This document shows positions 1 through 8,445 of a DNA stretch of 43,095 bases, piece by piece. The translations under genes were made by a program, and so were the position numbers. Under the pieces are notes generated by a model. That model saw only the letters and a list, made by a program, of their open reading frames with translations, had not been told where the DNA came from and searched no databases. The stretch is from assembly GCF_018613315.1 (NCBI RefSeq), contig NZ_JAGGQL010000029.1, positions 98,426 to 141,520 of the forward strand. Direction: 5' to 3'. This stretch comes from Bacillus sp. ISL-37 (GTDB taxonomy: Bacteria; Bacillota; Bacilli; Bacillales; Cytobacillaceae). Position 1 is the first letter of the stretch; every line of letters begins with the position of its first letter.

Positions 1-80
1 TGCTAGACCCGCCAGCCACAGGGACGTGGCGTTATCGGCGGGCAGCGCTTGTCGGGGCTGAACGAGGCGTTTACGCTTTT
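1..80. repeat. dispersed intergenic repeat, truncated by window edge
   Basis: The first ~77 bases match the right half of the element at 42910-42988, with shared blocks such as GCTAGACCCGCCAGCCACAG and GCAGCGCTTGTCGGGGCTGA. Only part of the element is inside the window. It is GC-rich compared with its surroundings and has no ORF of its own. It ends about 40 bases before the GTPase start. See also 22397-22513. Confidence 0.8.
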
Positions 81-119
81 TGTTCTGGATTGATCATTAT
101 GAGAAGTCGGAGGAAAGTC

Positions 120-2864
120 ATGACATTTGAAGAGCAATTAATCAAAAAGTCGTATTTTGAAACTTATATGGAATCAGGAAACAGGACACATCCTGTTCGT
201 GTACTCGGGGAACTTTACCTTGAAGAGCAGAAGAATGATATGCCAGATTTGTCGTATATCCGTTTTGCTCAGGGAGAGGTATATTTTCACAATAAAGATT
301 TTGAAGCAGCGATTTTTAAGTGGGAGAACATTACAAATGAATTCGAGCCGTGGGCGAAAAAGAACATGGGTGATGCCTTCCTTGAGCTTGGTCTGCTTAC
401 TTCCGCGGAGGAGCTGTACCTATCGATTGAAACGGAGAGCAATGTTCTTAAAATCGAGAGCGGCCTTCAGCTTTTATCTCTCTACATAGAGCAGGGAAAG
501 CTTGAAAAAGCGGTTGCTGTCATCAAAAAAACAGTTTCACTTGATCCAGATTACCCTGGCGTCACGGAGATTGCCCGTGCTTTCTTTGAAGAGCACCATG
601 ACTGGGATAATGCAGTCGAGCTGGCAGTCAATGAAGGTGTTCGCACCGGTTCGCCTAAGTGGTTCGACGTTTTGAATCAATATGTAGAACAGGGGCATAC
701 TGCTCAGTTCGCACCAGATTATTTTAACGAAGCATTATCTGTTCTTTTCCAGGTAGACAGAAGCCGGTTTGAACAGTTGGCAGTATCCCTGTGGGAAAGC
801 TATAAGGGTCAAAGTTCATACATGACATGGCTAAGGGAATTCAACCAATTGTTCAGCGGGATGGACGGCAATAGAAAAGATGGTTGGACACATCTGTCAG
901 CGGTCTATCAGGAAACATATTTTGAGTTGATTAACGGCGATCGCTTGATCAAGGAAATTTCACCGTTGATCCCTGAATTGCTTACCAATTGGCTGAAAAT
1001 CACAAGTCCTGTTAACAGTCTTGTATCGGCATCATCTATTATTGCGTGGAATGAAGTATTTCCAGGAACCATCACCTCGTCCGCGATTCACGATGCCGAA
1101 AATCTTGTGCTGAATTCGCGAGAGTACCATGATGGCTATGAGGATAGCATGCAGCTATTCAAGACAATCATTGAATGGGCGGAAAATCATGAGATAGAGG
1201 TCGGCAACAGGATTAAGTGGATGGTCCAGGAGCTGCAGGAATCCAATGTTCATAATCTGTTGATCGCCGGTATAACTGGCAATGGGAAGTCCTCATTCGT
1301 CAATACCATTGTTGGGGAAGAACTGATCACGGCACCTACTGCTGCTGTCATCCGTTTCAAGAATGAGGAGAATCCGGAAATCCAGGAAATTACGGATACG
1401 GACGTCCGCCAGATTACGGATATCGAGGACTTCAAAGAAGCATCAGGAGTTCGCCGTCAGACGCACAAGAATGAAACAATCATTGATTTCAAGGCAGAGT
1501 TCCCATTCCTGCGGGAACACGAATTGGCATTGATTGATACTCCAGGGATCAACAGTAATAACTATGACAAGCATCCGTTGTACAATTACTTGAGATTTGC
1601 TGATAGTCTGCTTTTCGTGCTCAATGCGAATGATCCTTTTACGGAAAAAGAAAGGGAAATCCTCTCGAAAATTTCAGAGTACTTCCCGGACCTGCCTATA
1701 CACTTCTTGTTGAATAAAATAGATGTGATATACAGTCAGCAGGAGGCAATTGATGTTTTTGACCAGACATGGGTTGAAATCAGCCAATATTATCCTGATT
1801 CGAAGATGTTTGCTTTCTCATCTAACTATGATAAAGGCAAGCAGCTGAGGGATTTCTCTGATTTCATACGAACAAACAGAAGCACAGTAGACTTTGAGGA
1901 GGAGCGTACTGCAAAACTGCAATTCTTCGTCAGACGGGCGATCACGTATTTGCTTGATAAACGGATTGAAATCGAGAATAACCATATGGAATCAATCAGC
2001 TGGAACGAAGAAATGGTGAGCAAGCTTAACGGCGCCATCAACCAGCTGGGAGATATTGAAGAAGAGAAGTCAAGTTCTATCCAGAAGTCATACCGAAAAA
2101 TTAAAGATGAAACACGTGCGGAAATCATTGAGAAGATTCCTGAAATATTGCGTGGGTGCTCGGAAGTGGTGACGGAGGATAGTGATTTCGGAAAAATCCA
2201 TGCTGAAATGGACGAAGAAATGAACAAGAGAATTCAGGAGTATCTTGATGGAACCGTTCTGCCGAAATTCCATGAAGATTTACGAGGCTGGATTCAACAT
2301 TCGAAGGACGAATTCGACCAAAGCCAAAACTATTTGAATGAAATGGCCGAGGGTTTTAACTCCATGTATGGAGATGAAAGGATTAGCCTCGACTGTGATT
2401 TCAGAGTACTAGATGACTGGCGCCGCGATGCCGACCGGATGACGAACGGTGTCCACTATGAAAAGGTCAACATCATGAATCGCTCGACGCCGCAGCAGTT
2501 CTTCTTGAAAAGCGCTGGCAAGCTGCTCGGAGTGCTGCCGCAAAACAATTCGATGCTTTATAACAGATACAAAACCTATCTCGAGACTGAGGATTATTAT
2601 GAAATCGGCGTAACCATTGCGAAAAGATTCCTACAGCAATTCGAGATTTTCGAAAAATCGATTGAGCGTGATGTGAATCTGTTCTTCAAAAACCCATTCA
2701 ACGTTCTTGAAGTAGCAGTAGAAGAAGCAAAATTCGAAATCGAGTATGGAAAGAACGAACTTGAAAAAATGAGAATTAACCCTGAACTGTACCGTGACCC
2801 ATTGACACTTTATGAAGTAAAACTCCGCCAGTTTGAATGGATGACCGCTGCAGGGAGGGGTTAA
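120..2864 (+). CDS. TPR-containing dynamin-like GTPase
   Basis: A 914-residue protein. The ATG at 120 is chosen because CGGAGGAAAG ends 3 bases upstream; the in-frame ATG at 90 has no ribosome binding site. Residues ~10-180 look like TPR-type helical pairs. A GTPase domain follows, with G1 GITGNGKS at ~384-391, G3 DTPG at ~473 and G4 NKID at ~532. The remaining ~300 residues are mostly charged helix or coiled coil, including a stretch rich in E, K and S around 640-690. A large GTPase with a long helical tail is the pattern of bacterial dynamin-like proteins or 50S-ribosome-binding GTPases. No transmembrane segment is obvious, so it is probably cytoplasmic or peripheral to the membrane. The gene stands alone and ends in a strong terminator. 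Its exact role cannot be read from sequence. Confidence 0.85.
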   Translation: MTFEEQLIKKSYFETYMESGNRTHPVRVLGELYLEEQKNDMPDLSYIRFAQGEVYFHNKDFEAAIFKWENITNEFEPWAKKNMGDAFLELGLLTSAEELYLSIETESNVLKIESGLQLLSLYIEQGKLEKAVAVIKKTVSLDPDYPGVTEIARAFFEEHHDWDNAVELAVNEGVRTGSPKWFDVLNQYVEQGHTAQFAPDYFNEALSVLFQVDRSRFEQLAVSLWESYKGQSSYMTWLREFNQLFSGMDGNRKDGWTHLSAVYQETYFELINGDRLIKEISPLIPELLTNWLKITSPVNSLVSASSIIAWNEVFPGTITSSAIHDAENLVLNSREYHDGYEDSMQLFKTIIEWAENHEIEVGNRIKWMVQELQESNVHNLLIAGITGNGKSSFVNTIVGEELITAPTAAVIRFKNEENPEIQEITDTDVRQITDIEDFKEASGVRRQTHKNETIIDFKAEFPFLREHELALIDTPGINSNNYDKHPLYNYLRFADSLLFVLNANDPFTEKEREILSKISEYFPDLPIHFLLNKIDVIYSQQEAIDVFDQTWVEISQYYPDSKMFAFSSNYDKGKQLRDFSDFIRTNRSTVDFEEERTAKLQFFVRRAITYLLDKRIEIENNHMESISWNEEMVSKLNGAINQLGDIEEEKSSSIQKSYRKIKDETRAEIIEKIPEILRGCSEVVTEDSDFGKIHAEMDEEMNKRIQEYLDGTVLPKFHEDLRGWIQHSKDEFDQSQNYLNEMAEGFNSMYGDERISLDCDFRVLDDWRRDADRMTNGVHYEKVNIMNRSTPQQFFLKSAGKLLGVLPQNNSMLYNRYKTYLETEDYYEIGVTIAKRFLQQFEIFEKSIERDVNLFFKNPFNVLEVAVEEAKFEIEYGKNELEKMRINPELYRDPLTLYEVKLRQFEWMTAAGRG

Positions 2865-2867
2865 TCG

Positions 2868-2902
2868 AAAAAGGAAGATTCCAATTTGGAATCTTCCTTT
2901 TT
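2868..2902 (+). terminator. Rho-independent terminator of the GTPase gene
   Basis: A perfect 15-bp stem, AAAAAGGAAGATTCC paired with GGAATCTTCCTTTTT, with loop AATTT. It starts 4 bases after the stop codon and ends in a T run. Confidence 0.9.
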
Positions 2903-2948
2903 GCTTGATGCGGAAAAAAAAGAATAAAATTAAATTTTCATAATAATA

Positions 2949-2977
2949 TTGACAATATGAGTATAGGAGTTTAAAGT
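2949..2977 (+). promoter_or_regulatory. sigma-A promoter of the S-box leader
   Basis: A perfect -35 TTGACA (2949-2954) and a -10 TAAAGT (2972-2977) are separated by 17 bp. The predicted start is near 2984, about 35 bases before the riboswitch P1 helix. Confidence 0.65.
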
Positions 2978-3017
2978 GAGATTTATCGATTTGCAACATT
3001 AACTTAATAAAGAAATT

Positions 3018-3126
3018 CTCTTATCAAGAGTGGCAGAGGGACTGGCCCTATGACGCCCAGCAACCGTTCCAAATGGAATTGGTGCTAAATCCTGCAAAAC
3101 ATTTATTTGTTTTGAAAGATAAGAGA
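3018..3126 (+). ncRNA. SAM-I (S-box) riboswitch aptamer
   Basis: P1 pairs CTCTTATC (3018-3025) with GATAAGAG (3118-3125). In between are the S-box conserved blocks: AGAGTGGCAGAGGGACTGGC, CCTATGACGCCCAGCAACC, the GGTGCTAAATCCTGCA block, and a final GAAAGATAAGAG. This is the standard SAM-I consensus, which turns genes off when S-adenosylmethionine is abundant. The expression platform is the terminator at 3158-3187. The 3' P1 strand and following AGAGAGG can instead pair with the CCTCTCT arm to form an antiterminator. Confidence 0.96.
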
Positions 3127-3157
3127 GGAATCCGACCTTTGTATTCTACTGCGTTTG

Positions 3158-3187
3158 AAACCTCTCTTTTCTGGAGAGGTTTTTTTA
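3158..3187 (+). terminator. S-box regulatory terminator
   Basis: Stem AACCTCTC (3159-3166) pairs with GAGAGGTT (3174-3181), followed by seven T residues. It lies 40 bases upstream of the binding-protein start. The CCTCTCT arm is complementary to AGAGAGG at 3122-3128 in the aptamer's 3' edge, the usual antiterminator pairing. Confidence 0.9.
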
Positions 3188-3224
3188 TTTGGTTTAAGCA
3201 GATCAATCAAAGGGGGAATTTTAG

Positions 3225-4322
3225 ATGAAAAAAGGAATTAAAAAGGTATTTTTAAGTGCAGTTGCTTCTGCTTTGCTGCTTACAGGCTGCGGCGGGGGAG
3301 AGACGAAGACTGCTAGTGGTCCAGTTGAAGGAGTGCCTGAGCGATTTGCCAAAGGTGAGGAAGTTAAAATCAAAGTAATCCGCAAAATTGGCGGAGATGA
3401 TCATACGGCGCAATTTTTAGCCGGAGCGAAGGCTGAAGGGGAAGCGCTCGGCTTCAAAGTAGACGTCTTCACAGCAAATGGAGATACAGCCAAATTTCAT
3501 GACGCGATCAACCAGGGTCTGCAGCAGGACTATGATGGCTTCATCATTTCCCATGGAGATGACGCAGCTACAGTAGACGATGTAAAGAAATTAGTTGAAA
3601 AGGGCAAAAGCGTAGTTACCTTTGACTCCAATCCTGATCTTGCTCAGGTAGAAGGCGTCACACTCACATCCCAGGATGATGAGGCTCTCGCAACTCAGGC
3701 ACTCGACCAGCTTGTGAAGGACCAAAATGGAGAAGCGAATATTGTTTACCTCTGGGTCGATGGCTTCCCGCCAATGGTCAGAAGAAATAAAGTTTACCAG
3801 GAAACACTGAAGGCGAATCCGGGAATCAAAGAGGTTGAGAGGTTCGGAGTAGCCGCTGCTGATACAAGCGTCCAGACACAAAACGCAGTGTCGGCGATGC
3901 TGAACAAGCATCCAAAAGGTGAAATTGACGCGATTTTTGCAACATGGGACGCTTTTGCGATTGGTGCAGCTCGTGCCATCAAGGAAGCTGGCCGAGATGA
4001 AATCAAAATTTATGGAATTGATGTATCCAATGCCGATCTGCAGGAAATCCAGGGAGAAGATAGCCCATGGAAATACACTGCCGCTGTTGATCCAAAGCTG
4101 ATCGGAGAAGTAAATATGAGATTGCTGGCGAAAAAGTTGGCTGACGAAGAAGCACCAGCAACATATGACCTTGAAGCCTCACTGATTTCACAGGAACAGC
4201 TGCAGCAGTCAAAAAATCCGGTGAACATGGTCAATCTTGCTGAAATCATCGAAGGTTGGGGCGAATCTGATGCATTTTTGGAAGATTGGATGGAAAAATT
4301 GAAGGATCATTATAAAAAGTAA
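3225..4322 (+). CDS. sugar-type ABC transporter substrate-binding lipoprotein
   Basis: A 365-residue lipoprotein with signal MKKGIKKVF..., lipobox LLTGC and lipidated Cys22. The rest resembles the periplasmic-binding-protein type 1 fold of the RbsB family: a first lobe with repeated sugar-binding loops (for example the DGFIISHGDDA stretch) and a later lobe with the FATWDAFAIGAARA and IKIYGIDVSN motifs. The start follows AGGGGGAA at 3211. Downstream ATPase and permease genes complete an importer. Its only upstream control element is a SAM riboswitch, so the ligand is more likely a sugar from the SAM cycle (5-methylthioribose, or a DPD/AI-2-like compound) than plain ribose. The family assignment is secure; the ligand is inference. 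Confidence 0.9.
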   Translation: MKKGIKKVFLSAVASALLLTGCGGGETKTASGPVEGVPERFAKGEEVKIKVIRKIGGDDHTAQFLAGAKAEGEALGFKVDVFTANGDTAKFHDAINQGLQQDYDGFIISHGDDAATVDDVKKLVEKGKSVVTFDSNPDLAQVEGVTLTSQDDEALATQALDQLVKDQNGEANIVYLWVDGFPPMVRRNKVYQETLKANPGIKEVERFGVAAADTSVQTQNAVSAMLNKHPKGEIDAIFATWDAFAIGAARAIKEAGRDEIKIYGIDVSNADLQEIQGEDSPWKYTAAVDPKLIGEVNMRLLAKKLADEEAPATYDLEASLISQEQLQQSKNPVNMVNLAEIIEGWGESDAFLEDWMEKLKDHYKK

Positions 4323-4368
4323 CGTTATTCCTTCAGAATGTGCTCTTAGTTTTAGGAGTTAAGAATTA

Positions 4369-4478
4369 TATTGGCGGTTTTCACAAATTTATTGGCGAAA
4401 ATCGATTTTTATTGGCGGAGTTCACATATTTATTGGCGATTTCAGGAATTTATTGGCGAAAATCAAAATTTATTGGCG
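4369..4478 (+). repeat. array A: six TATTGGCG units at 20/21-bp period
   Basis: The core TATTGGCG begins at 4369, 4390, 4410, 4431, 4451 and 4471, a spacing of 21, 20, 21, 20, 20. Units with a GGnnTTCACA continuation (GGAGTTCACA or GGTTTTCACA) are 21 bp; units continuing GAAAATC or GATTTC are 20 bp. The mixed 20/21 spacing excludes a coding explanation. The array lies in the gap between the binding-protein and ATPase genes of one operon. The same unit types recur at 24806-24926 and 35514-35690. Confidence 0.9.
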
Positions 4479-4511
4479 AATTGGAAATTTCACGCGTTTT
4501 TTTCCAGTTCA
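4477..4511 (+). repeat. array A end hairpin, shared with array C
   Basis: Directly after the last core is an imperfect inverted repeat, GAATTGGAAA ... TTTTTCCAGTTC. It aligns at 28 of 34 positions with the perfect hairpin at 35481-35515. In both places the hairpin sits at the same end of the TATTGGCG array relative to the core's orientation. Confidence 0.7.
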
Positions 4512-4522
4512 ATTAGACCATA

Positions 4523-4563
4523 CAAAGCAGACACTCTCAAAACCAAGGAGAGTGTCTGCTTTG
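4523..4563 (+). promoter_or_regulatory. 16-bp perfect hairpin before the ATPase gene
   Basis: CAAAGCAGACACTCTC (4523-4538) pairs perfectly with GAGAGTGTCTGCTTTG (4548-4563) around a 9-base loop. No T run follows on either strand, so it is not a typical terminator. It ends about 10 bases before the AGGGAGGTGG ribosome binding site. A role in mRNA processing or stability between the binding-protein and ATPase cistrons is inference. Confidence 0.7.
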
Positions 4564-4589
4564 CAGATTGATAGGGAGGTGGAACCCGG

Positions 4590-6086
4590 ATGAAACTTCA
4601 AATGAAAAACATCAGCATTGATTTTCCGGGAGTGCGTGCACTGAATGGTGTGGATTTCAGCACGGAAACTGGCAGGATCCATGCGTTGATTGGCGCAAAT
4701 GGCGCTGGTAAATCGACATTGATGAAGGTGCTTTCTGGTGCCCATGACCACTACACAGGGGAAATCCAGCTGGATGGAGAAAAGGTGGGAATAAGGACGC
4801 CGGCCGATGCGCAGAAACTCGGAATCCAAACGGTCTACCAGGAGGTTGACACAGCAATCATACCGTCGCTGACTGTGGCTGAAAATATCATGCTCAACCA
4901 GACGGTGCAAGAGATGGAAAACAAGCACTGGTTCAAATGGAAGCAGCTTTTCAAAGAGGCTGAGGAGATTCTTTCTGGCATGAACCTCAAGATTCCTGTT
5001 AGAAAGTTGGCTGGAGAACTGTCGCTTGCCGAGAAACAGCTCGTCCTCATTGCCCGAGCGATTTCAAGTAAATGTTCATTCCTGATCCTTGATGAGCCAA
5101 CCGCTCCTCTCAGCCACACCGAAACATCTGAATTGTTCCGAATCACGAGAGAGCTCGCGAAAAGGAATGTGGGCATCATCTTCATCTCCCATCGAATGCC
5201 GGAAATCTTTGAATTGTGCGATGAGATTACCATCATGCGAAATGGCGAGCTGGTCGTGAAAAAAGCTATTTCTGAAGTCGACACTCACCAGGTGATTGAA
5301 TATATGCTTGGCCGGAAGCTGGAAGACCAATTCCCGGCAAGGGTCAGCACGTTCGGGGACCTCCTGCTGAAAGTCGAAGGTTTAACTGATGGAGACAAAG
5401 TGAAGAATACTTCCCTGCATGTAAAAGCAGGGGAGATTGTCGGTCTTGCCGGCTTGGTCGGAGCAGGAAAGACAGAGCTGTGCAAAGCACTGTTTGGCGC
5501 GTCACCAACAACGAGTGGAACTATAAAGCTAAAAGGAAAACCCATTAAGCTTACGAGTCCTCATGCTGCTGTAAAAAGCGGATTGGCCCTGGTGCCCGAA
5601 GAGCGGCGCAAGGAAGGTGTGCTTGTCGCTGAATCTGTTGCCTCCAATCTTACGGCGGTCAACCTCAAAAAGTTCACCAAATTACTAGGCTTTATCAACA
5701 GACGGGCAGAAAGGAAAACGGCCCAGGAGTACATAAAAGCCCTCGGCATCAAGACACCATCGGAAACGGCCAAAGTTGAAAATCTCTCAGGCGGAAACCA
5801 GCAGAAGGTAGCGATTGGCAGGTGGCTGATTGCCGATGCAGATGTGTATATCTTTGATGAGCCAACAAAGGGCGTGGATGTAGGCGCGAAGCGGGATATA
5901 TTTGAGCTTATTGCCAAGCTTGCTGCTGAGGGGAAGGGTATCATTTATGCATCCTCGGAGCTGTCAGAGATCGTCGGCATCACGAATCGGGTTTACGTGC
6001 TCTATGACGGTGAACCTGTCAAAGAGCTTGAAACAGGCGCAACAACAGAAGAAGAACTTTTATTTTACTCAACAGGAGGAAGATAG
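4590..6086 (+). CDS. sugar ABC transporter ATP-binding protein (two ATPase domains)
   Basis: 498 residues with two ABC ATPase domains in tandem, the RbsA/MglA layout. Domain 1 has Walker A GANGAGKST (~35-43), signature ELSLAEKQ and Walker B FLILDEPTAPLS. Domain 2 has the usual altered Walker A GLVGAGKTE, signature LSGGNQQKVAIGRWL and Walker B VYIFDEPTKGVDVG. The family normally runs ~490-510 residues, so the length is complete. The start follows GGGAGGTGG. It energises import of the ligand captured by the upstream lipoprotein through the permease that starts one base after its stop. It shares the S-box transcript. Confidence 0.95.
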   Translation: MKLQMKNISIDFPGVRALNGVDFSTETGRIHALIGANGAGKSTLMKVLSGAHDHYTGEIQLDGEKVGIRTPADAQKLGIQTVYQEVDTAIIPSLTVAENIMLNQTVQEMENKHWFKWKQLFKEAEEILSGMNLKIPVRKLAGELSLAEKQLVLIARAISSKCSFLILDEPTAPLSHTETSELFRITRELAKRNVGIIFISHRMPEIFELCDEITIMRNGELVVKKAISEVDTHQVIEYMLGRKLEDQFPARVSTFGDLLLKVEGLTDGDKVKNTSLHVKAGEIVGLAGLVGAGKTELCKALFGASPTTSGTIKLKGKPIKLTSPHAAVKSGLALVPEERRKEGVLVAESVASNLTAVNLKKFTKLLGFINRRAERKTAQEYIKALGIKTPSETAKVENLSGGNQQKVAIGRWLIADADVYIFDEPTKGVDVGAKRDIFELIAKLAAEGKGIIYASSELSEIVGITNRVYVLYDGEPVKELETGATTEEELLFYSTGGR

Positions 6087-6087
6087 G

Positions 6088-7092
6088 ATGGAAGCGAAAC
6101 TCCCATTGCAGCAAGAGCCAACGCCAAAAAAGCCATTCGAACTGTTCCAGTTCCTATATAAATATGGGACGATTTTGACAATTTTCGTCCTGGTCGCCAT
6201 CTTCGCGGCAGTGAATCCTTCTTTTATCAACGGTGATAATGTCATTAATATCTTGCGTTCGATTTCCATTGTAACAATCATCGCGATTGGCATCACCATC
6301 TCGCTGACAGTTGATGGCTTTGATTTATCTGTCGGCTCTGTCGCATCCCTGTCCAACGCCATCGTCATTTCTATGTTCGTCTGGTTCTCGCAGAACACTC
6401 TGATTGCCGTATTATCAGCGATCGCAGCCGCTTTGATTGTAGGAGCACTCAATTCATTGATGATCGTAAAGCTGAAGATTCCGGATATGCTGATGACACT
6501 GGCGATGATGTTCATCATCCAGGGAACGGCGCTGACTTATACGAAAGGCGCGACGGTTTCGGAAAATATGATTCTGCCTGATGGCAGTTTTTCAACAGGA
6601 ACGATCAGCCCGTTTTTTGCTAAAATAGGGCAGGTTCCATGGATTATCCTGATTATGGCGATCGCTGTCATAGTTGTCCACATTTTCCTGACGTACACCA
6701 AGCACGGCCGTTATATGTATGTGATTGGCGGCAATAAAGAAGCGGCCAGGCTTTCCGGTATCCCGGTCAACCGCTATAAAACAGCTGCCTATCTGCTATC
6801 TGCTTTATTCGCGGCAATCGGCGGGATTGTATTGGCCTCCCGCGTCATGACTGCCGAAATCAATGCAGGTTCCCCTTATCTAATGGATTCGGTAGCTGCT
6901 GCTTTCATTGGTTTTTCCGTCCTGGGAGCAGGCAAGCCGAATGCATTCGGTACCTTTGTCGGGGCCGTGCTGATTGGCATCCTGCAAAATGGTCTTGTGA
7001 TGATGTCTGTCCCTTATTATGCGATGGATATCGTGAAGGGAACCGTGCTGGCATTTGCCCTGGGGATTACTTATTACAAGCAAAAACACTAG
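6088..7092 (+). CDS. sugar ABC transporter permease (RbsC type)
   Basis: 334 residues from ATG 6088, chosen because AGGAGGA lies 7 bases upstream and the ATPase stop is one base before. An in-frame extension back to 5902 would overlap the ATPase and is rejected. The protein is mostly hydrophobic, with about 8-10 membrane helices, and contains the branched-chain/ribose permease family stretch GITISLTVDGFDLSVGSVA, a close match to RbsC-family permeases. A single short permease implies a homodimeric channel. It is the third gene of the S-box operon and is followed by a terminator. Confidence 0.94.
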   Translation: MEAKLPLQQEPTPKKPFELFQFLYKYGTILTIFVLVAIFAAVNPSFINGDNVINILRSISIVTIIAIGITISLTVDGFDLSVGSVASLSNAIVISMFVWFSQNTLIAVLSAIAAALIVGALNSLMIVKLKIPDMLMTLAMMFIIQGTALTYTKGATVSENMILPDGSFSTGTISPFFAKIGQVPWIILIMAIAVIVVHIFLTYTKHGRYMYVIGGNKEAARLSGIPVNRYKTAAYLLSALFAAIGGIVLASRVMTAEINAGSPYLMDSVAAAFIGFSVLGAGKPNAFGTFVGAVLIGILQNGLVMMSVPYYAMDIVKGTVLAFALGITYYKQKH

Positions 7093-7135
7093 AGAGCAGT
7101 TACATACGATGTCGGTTTGGAAATGAAACGGTCAC

Positions 7136-7168
7136 CAGGATATAGAATATTTCTATATCCTGTTTTAT
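7136..7168 (+). terminator. terminator of the sugar ABC operon
   Basis: CAGGATATAGAA (7136-7147) pairs with TTCTATATCCTG (7151-7162), followed by TTTTATT. It lies about 45 bases after the permease stop. Confidence 0.85.
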
Positions 7169-7226
7169 TGTGAAGGAAAATTAGAATCTGGGAAGAAGTA
7201 TAAAGGTAAATGGTTTTGGAGGAGGG

Positions 7227-7649
7227 ATGAGAATTTACGGCAAGACCTTTATTTATATAGGTGAATGGCTATTGTTTTTAATTGCCCTTTTTTATAATCT
7301 AACCCTTCAACTAATATTTCTGGGAAACATCGTTCTGGTTGACAAGAATGAAGAAGCTGCATCTTTTCCATTCAGCTATTCACTCATTGTAGTTATACTT
7401 GGGATTTTGTTCTATTTTTACATAAAGCATCTCCAAGGGAGCCGTAGATACCGGAAAGTCAAGGAGGTCATATGGGGGTTATTTTTCACGGCCACTGCAG
7501 TCAGCAGCCTGTTTTGGTTTTCGGTGAATGCGGTAGTTTATTCACAAGAATTGCTGAGTAATCAAGTACTACTTACCATCATATTTATAGTGTCCGCCAT
7601 GCTGGCAGTTCAAATAGCGATTAAATACAAAAGGGAAGGCTCAGACTAA
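7227..7649 (+). CDS. hypothetical four-helix membrane protein
   Basis: 140 residues with start ATG 7227 after GGAGGAGGG. Four hydrophobic segments lie at roughly 8-37, 50-68, 82-104 and 113-132, separated by short basic loops such as GSRRYRKVK near 72-79. No recognisable motif or family was identified. It is a single-gene unit on the plus strand, converging on the FNT channel gene and sharing the terminator hairpin at its stop. Function unknown. Confidence 0.75.
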   Translation: MRIYGKTFIYIGEWLLFLIALFYNLTLQLIFLGNIVLVDKNEEAASFPFSYSLIVVILGILFYFYIKHLQGSRRYRKVKEVIWGLFFTATAVSSLFWFSVNAVVYSQELLSNQVLLTIIFIVSAMLAVQIAIKYKREGSD

Positions 7650-7664
7650 AAATCTGAGCCCTTT
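7634..7664. terminator. shared terminator between convergent genes
   Basis: GGCTCAGA (7638-7645) pairs with TCTGAGCC (7653-7660), flanked by AAAGGG and CCCTTTA. The stop of the 7227-7649 gene lies in the loop, and the minus-strand FNT gene ends at 7666, so the hairpin can serve both. Confidence 0.75.
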
Positions 7665-7665
7665 A

Positions 7666-8445
7666 TCATTCCTCAAAAAATGGTTTGTTCGCATAGTAAT
7701 ACATCCAGCCCATCATGATTCCACCGCCAATCAGGTTGCCAATCGTCACGGGTATCAGGTTGTGAATCACGCCTGGAAAAGTAACAGATTGCGGGTCGTC
7801 AAGGACCATGCTGATCGCAAAGGTGCACATATTGGCGATGCTGTGTTCATAGCCCGAAATGAAGAAGCAATAGACGAAAAACACCATTGCGAACATTTTT
7901 GCTCCGTCGCCCTTCATCGACATCGGCAGGAAGAACGCAAGGCAGACGAGCCAGTTACAAAGAATTCCCCTGAAAAAAAGTTCTGAAGTTGGTGCAAGTG
8001 TCTTTTTCTCAGCAACACTTAGCAAGAATCCGTTCACGGAATGATCATCAAACAATCCTGTTGTGTAAATCAAAAATGCAAACGCAGCTGCGCCAATGAT
8101 ATTGCCGATATAGCTGTAAATCCACATCCTGGCCACCTGCAGCCAGGCCATTTTTTTTCGCAGAGCTGCAAACGTATAATAAAAGGTGTTTCCTGTAAAC
8201 AGGTCTCCTCCGCCATAGGCAATCAGGATAATCGCGGCACCGAATGTAATGGCAGCTATGGGGTAGGCAAAGGGTGAGTGTTCTACATAAAATGGATTTC
8301 CCGTCTTGAACGCAACAATCACACCAAAGCCGATGAACATAGAAGCCAGGGCAGCCCTGGCCAGATAGCGTGTTTTACTTTGTTTAAAAATTTTGTACTT
8401 TTTTAAGGCCAGTTTTTCGACCTCCTGCAAGGCTTGAACTTCCAA
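7666..8445 (-). CDS. formate/nitrite transporter (FNT) family channel
   Basis: 259 residues with about six membrane helices and the FNT hallmarks: the Omega-loop-type segment GGGDLFTGN near residue 78, the CNWLVCLA helix near 163, and the GYEHSIANM segment containing the family's central conserved His. The start is a TTG at 8443-8445 with GGTGAT upstream; no ATG fits the N-terminal amphipathic helix. The family conducts formate, nitrite or hydrosulfide. A siroheme nitrite reductase operon is encoded 11 kb away, so a nitrite role is possible, but sequence alone does not separate NirC from FocA types. It is monocistronic on the minus strand. Confidence 0.9.
   Translation of the reverse strand: MEVQALQEVEKLALKKYKIFKQSKTRYLARAALASMFIGFGVIVAFKTGNPFYVEHSPFAYPIAAITFGAAIILIAYGGGDLFTGNTFYYTFAALRKKMAWLQVARMWIYSYIGNIIGAAAFAFLIYTTGLFDDHSVNGFLLSVAEKKTLAPTSELFFRGILCNWLVCLAFFLPMSMKGDGAKMFAMVFFVYCFFISGYEHSIANMCTFAISMVLDDPQSVTFPGVIHNLIPVTIGNLIGGGIMMGWMYYYANKPFFEE

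Noticed and set aside
4369-4478. Arrays A-E as CRISPR arrays
   Set aside because: Period is only 20-21 bp (or 52 bp with no variable spacer), there are no 25-37-bp direct repeats with unique spacers, and no cas genes are nearby.
5902-6087. N-terminal extension of the permease
   Set aside because: It would overlap the ATPase C-terminus in another frame; the ATG at 6088 has AGGAGGA and the RbsC-type N-terminus.
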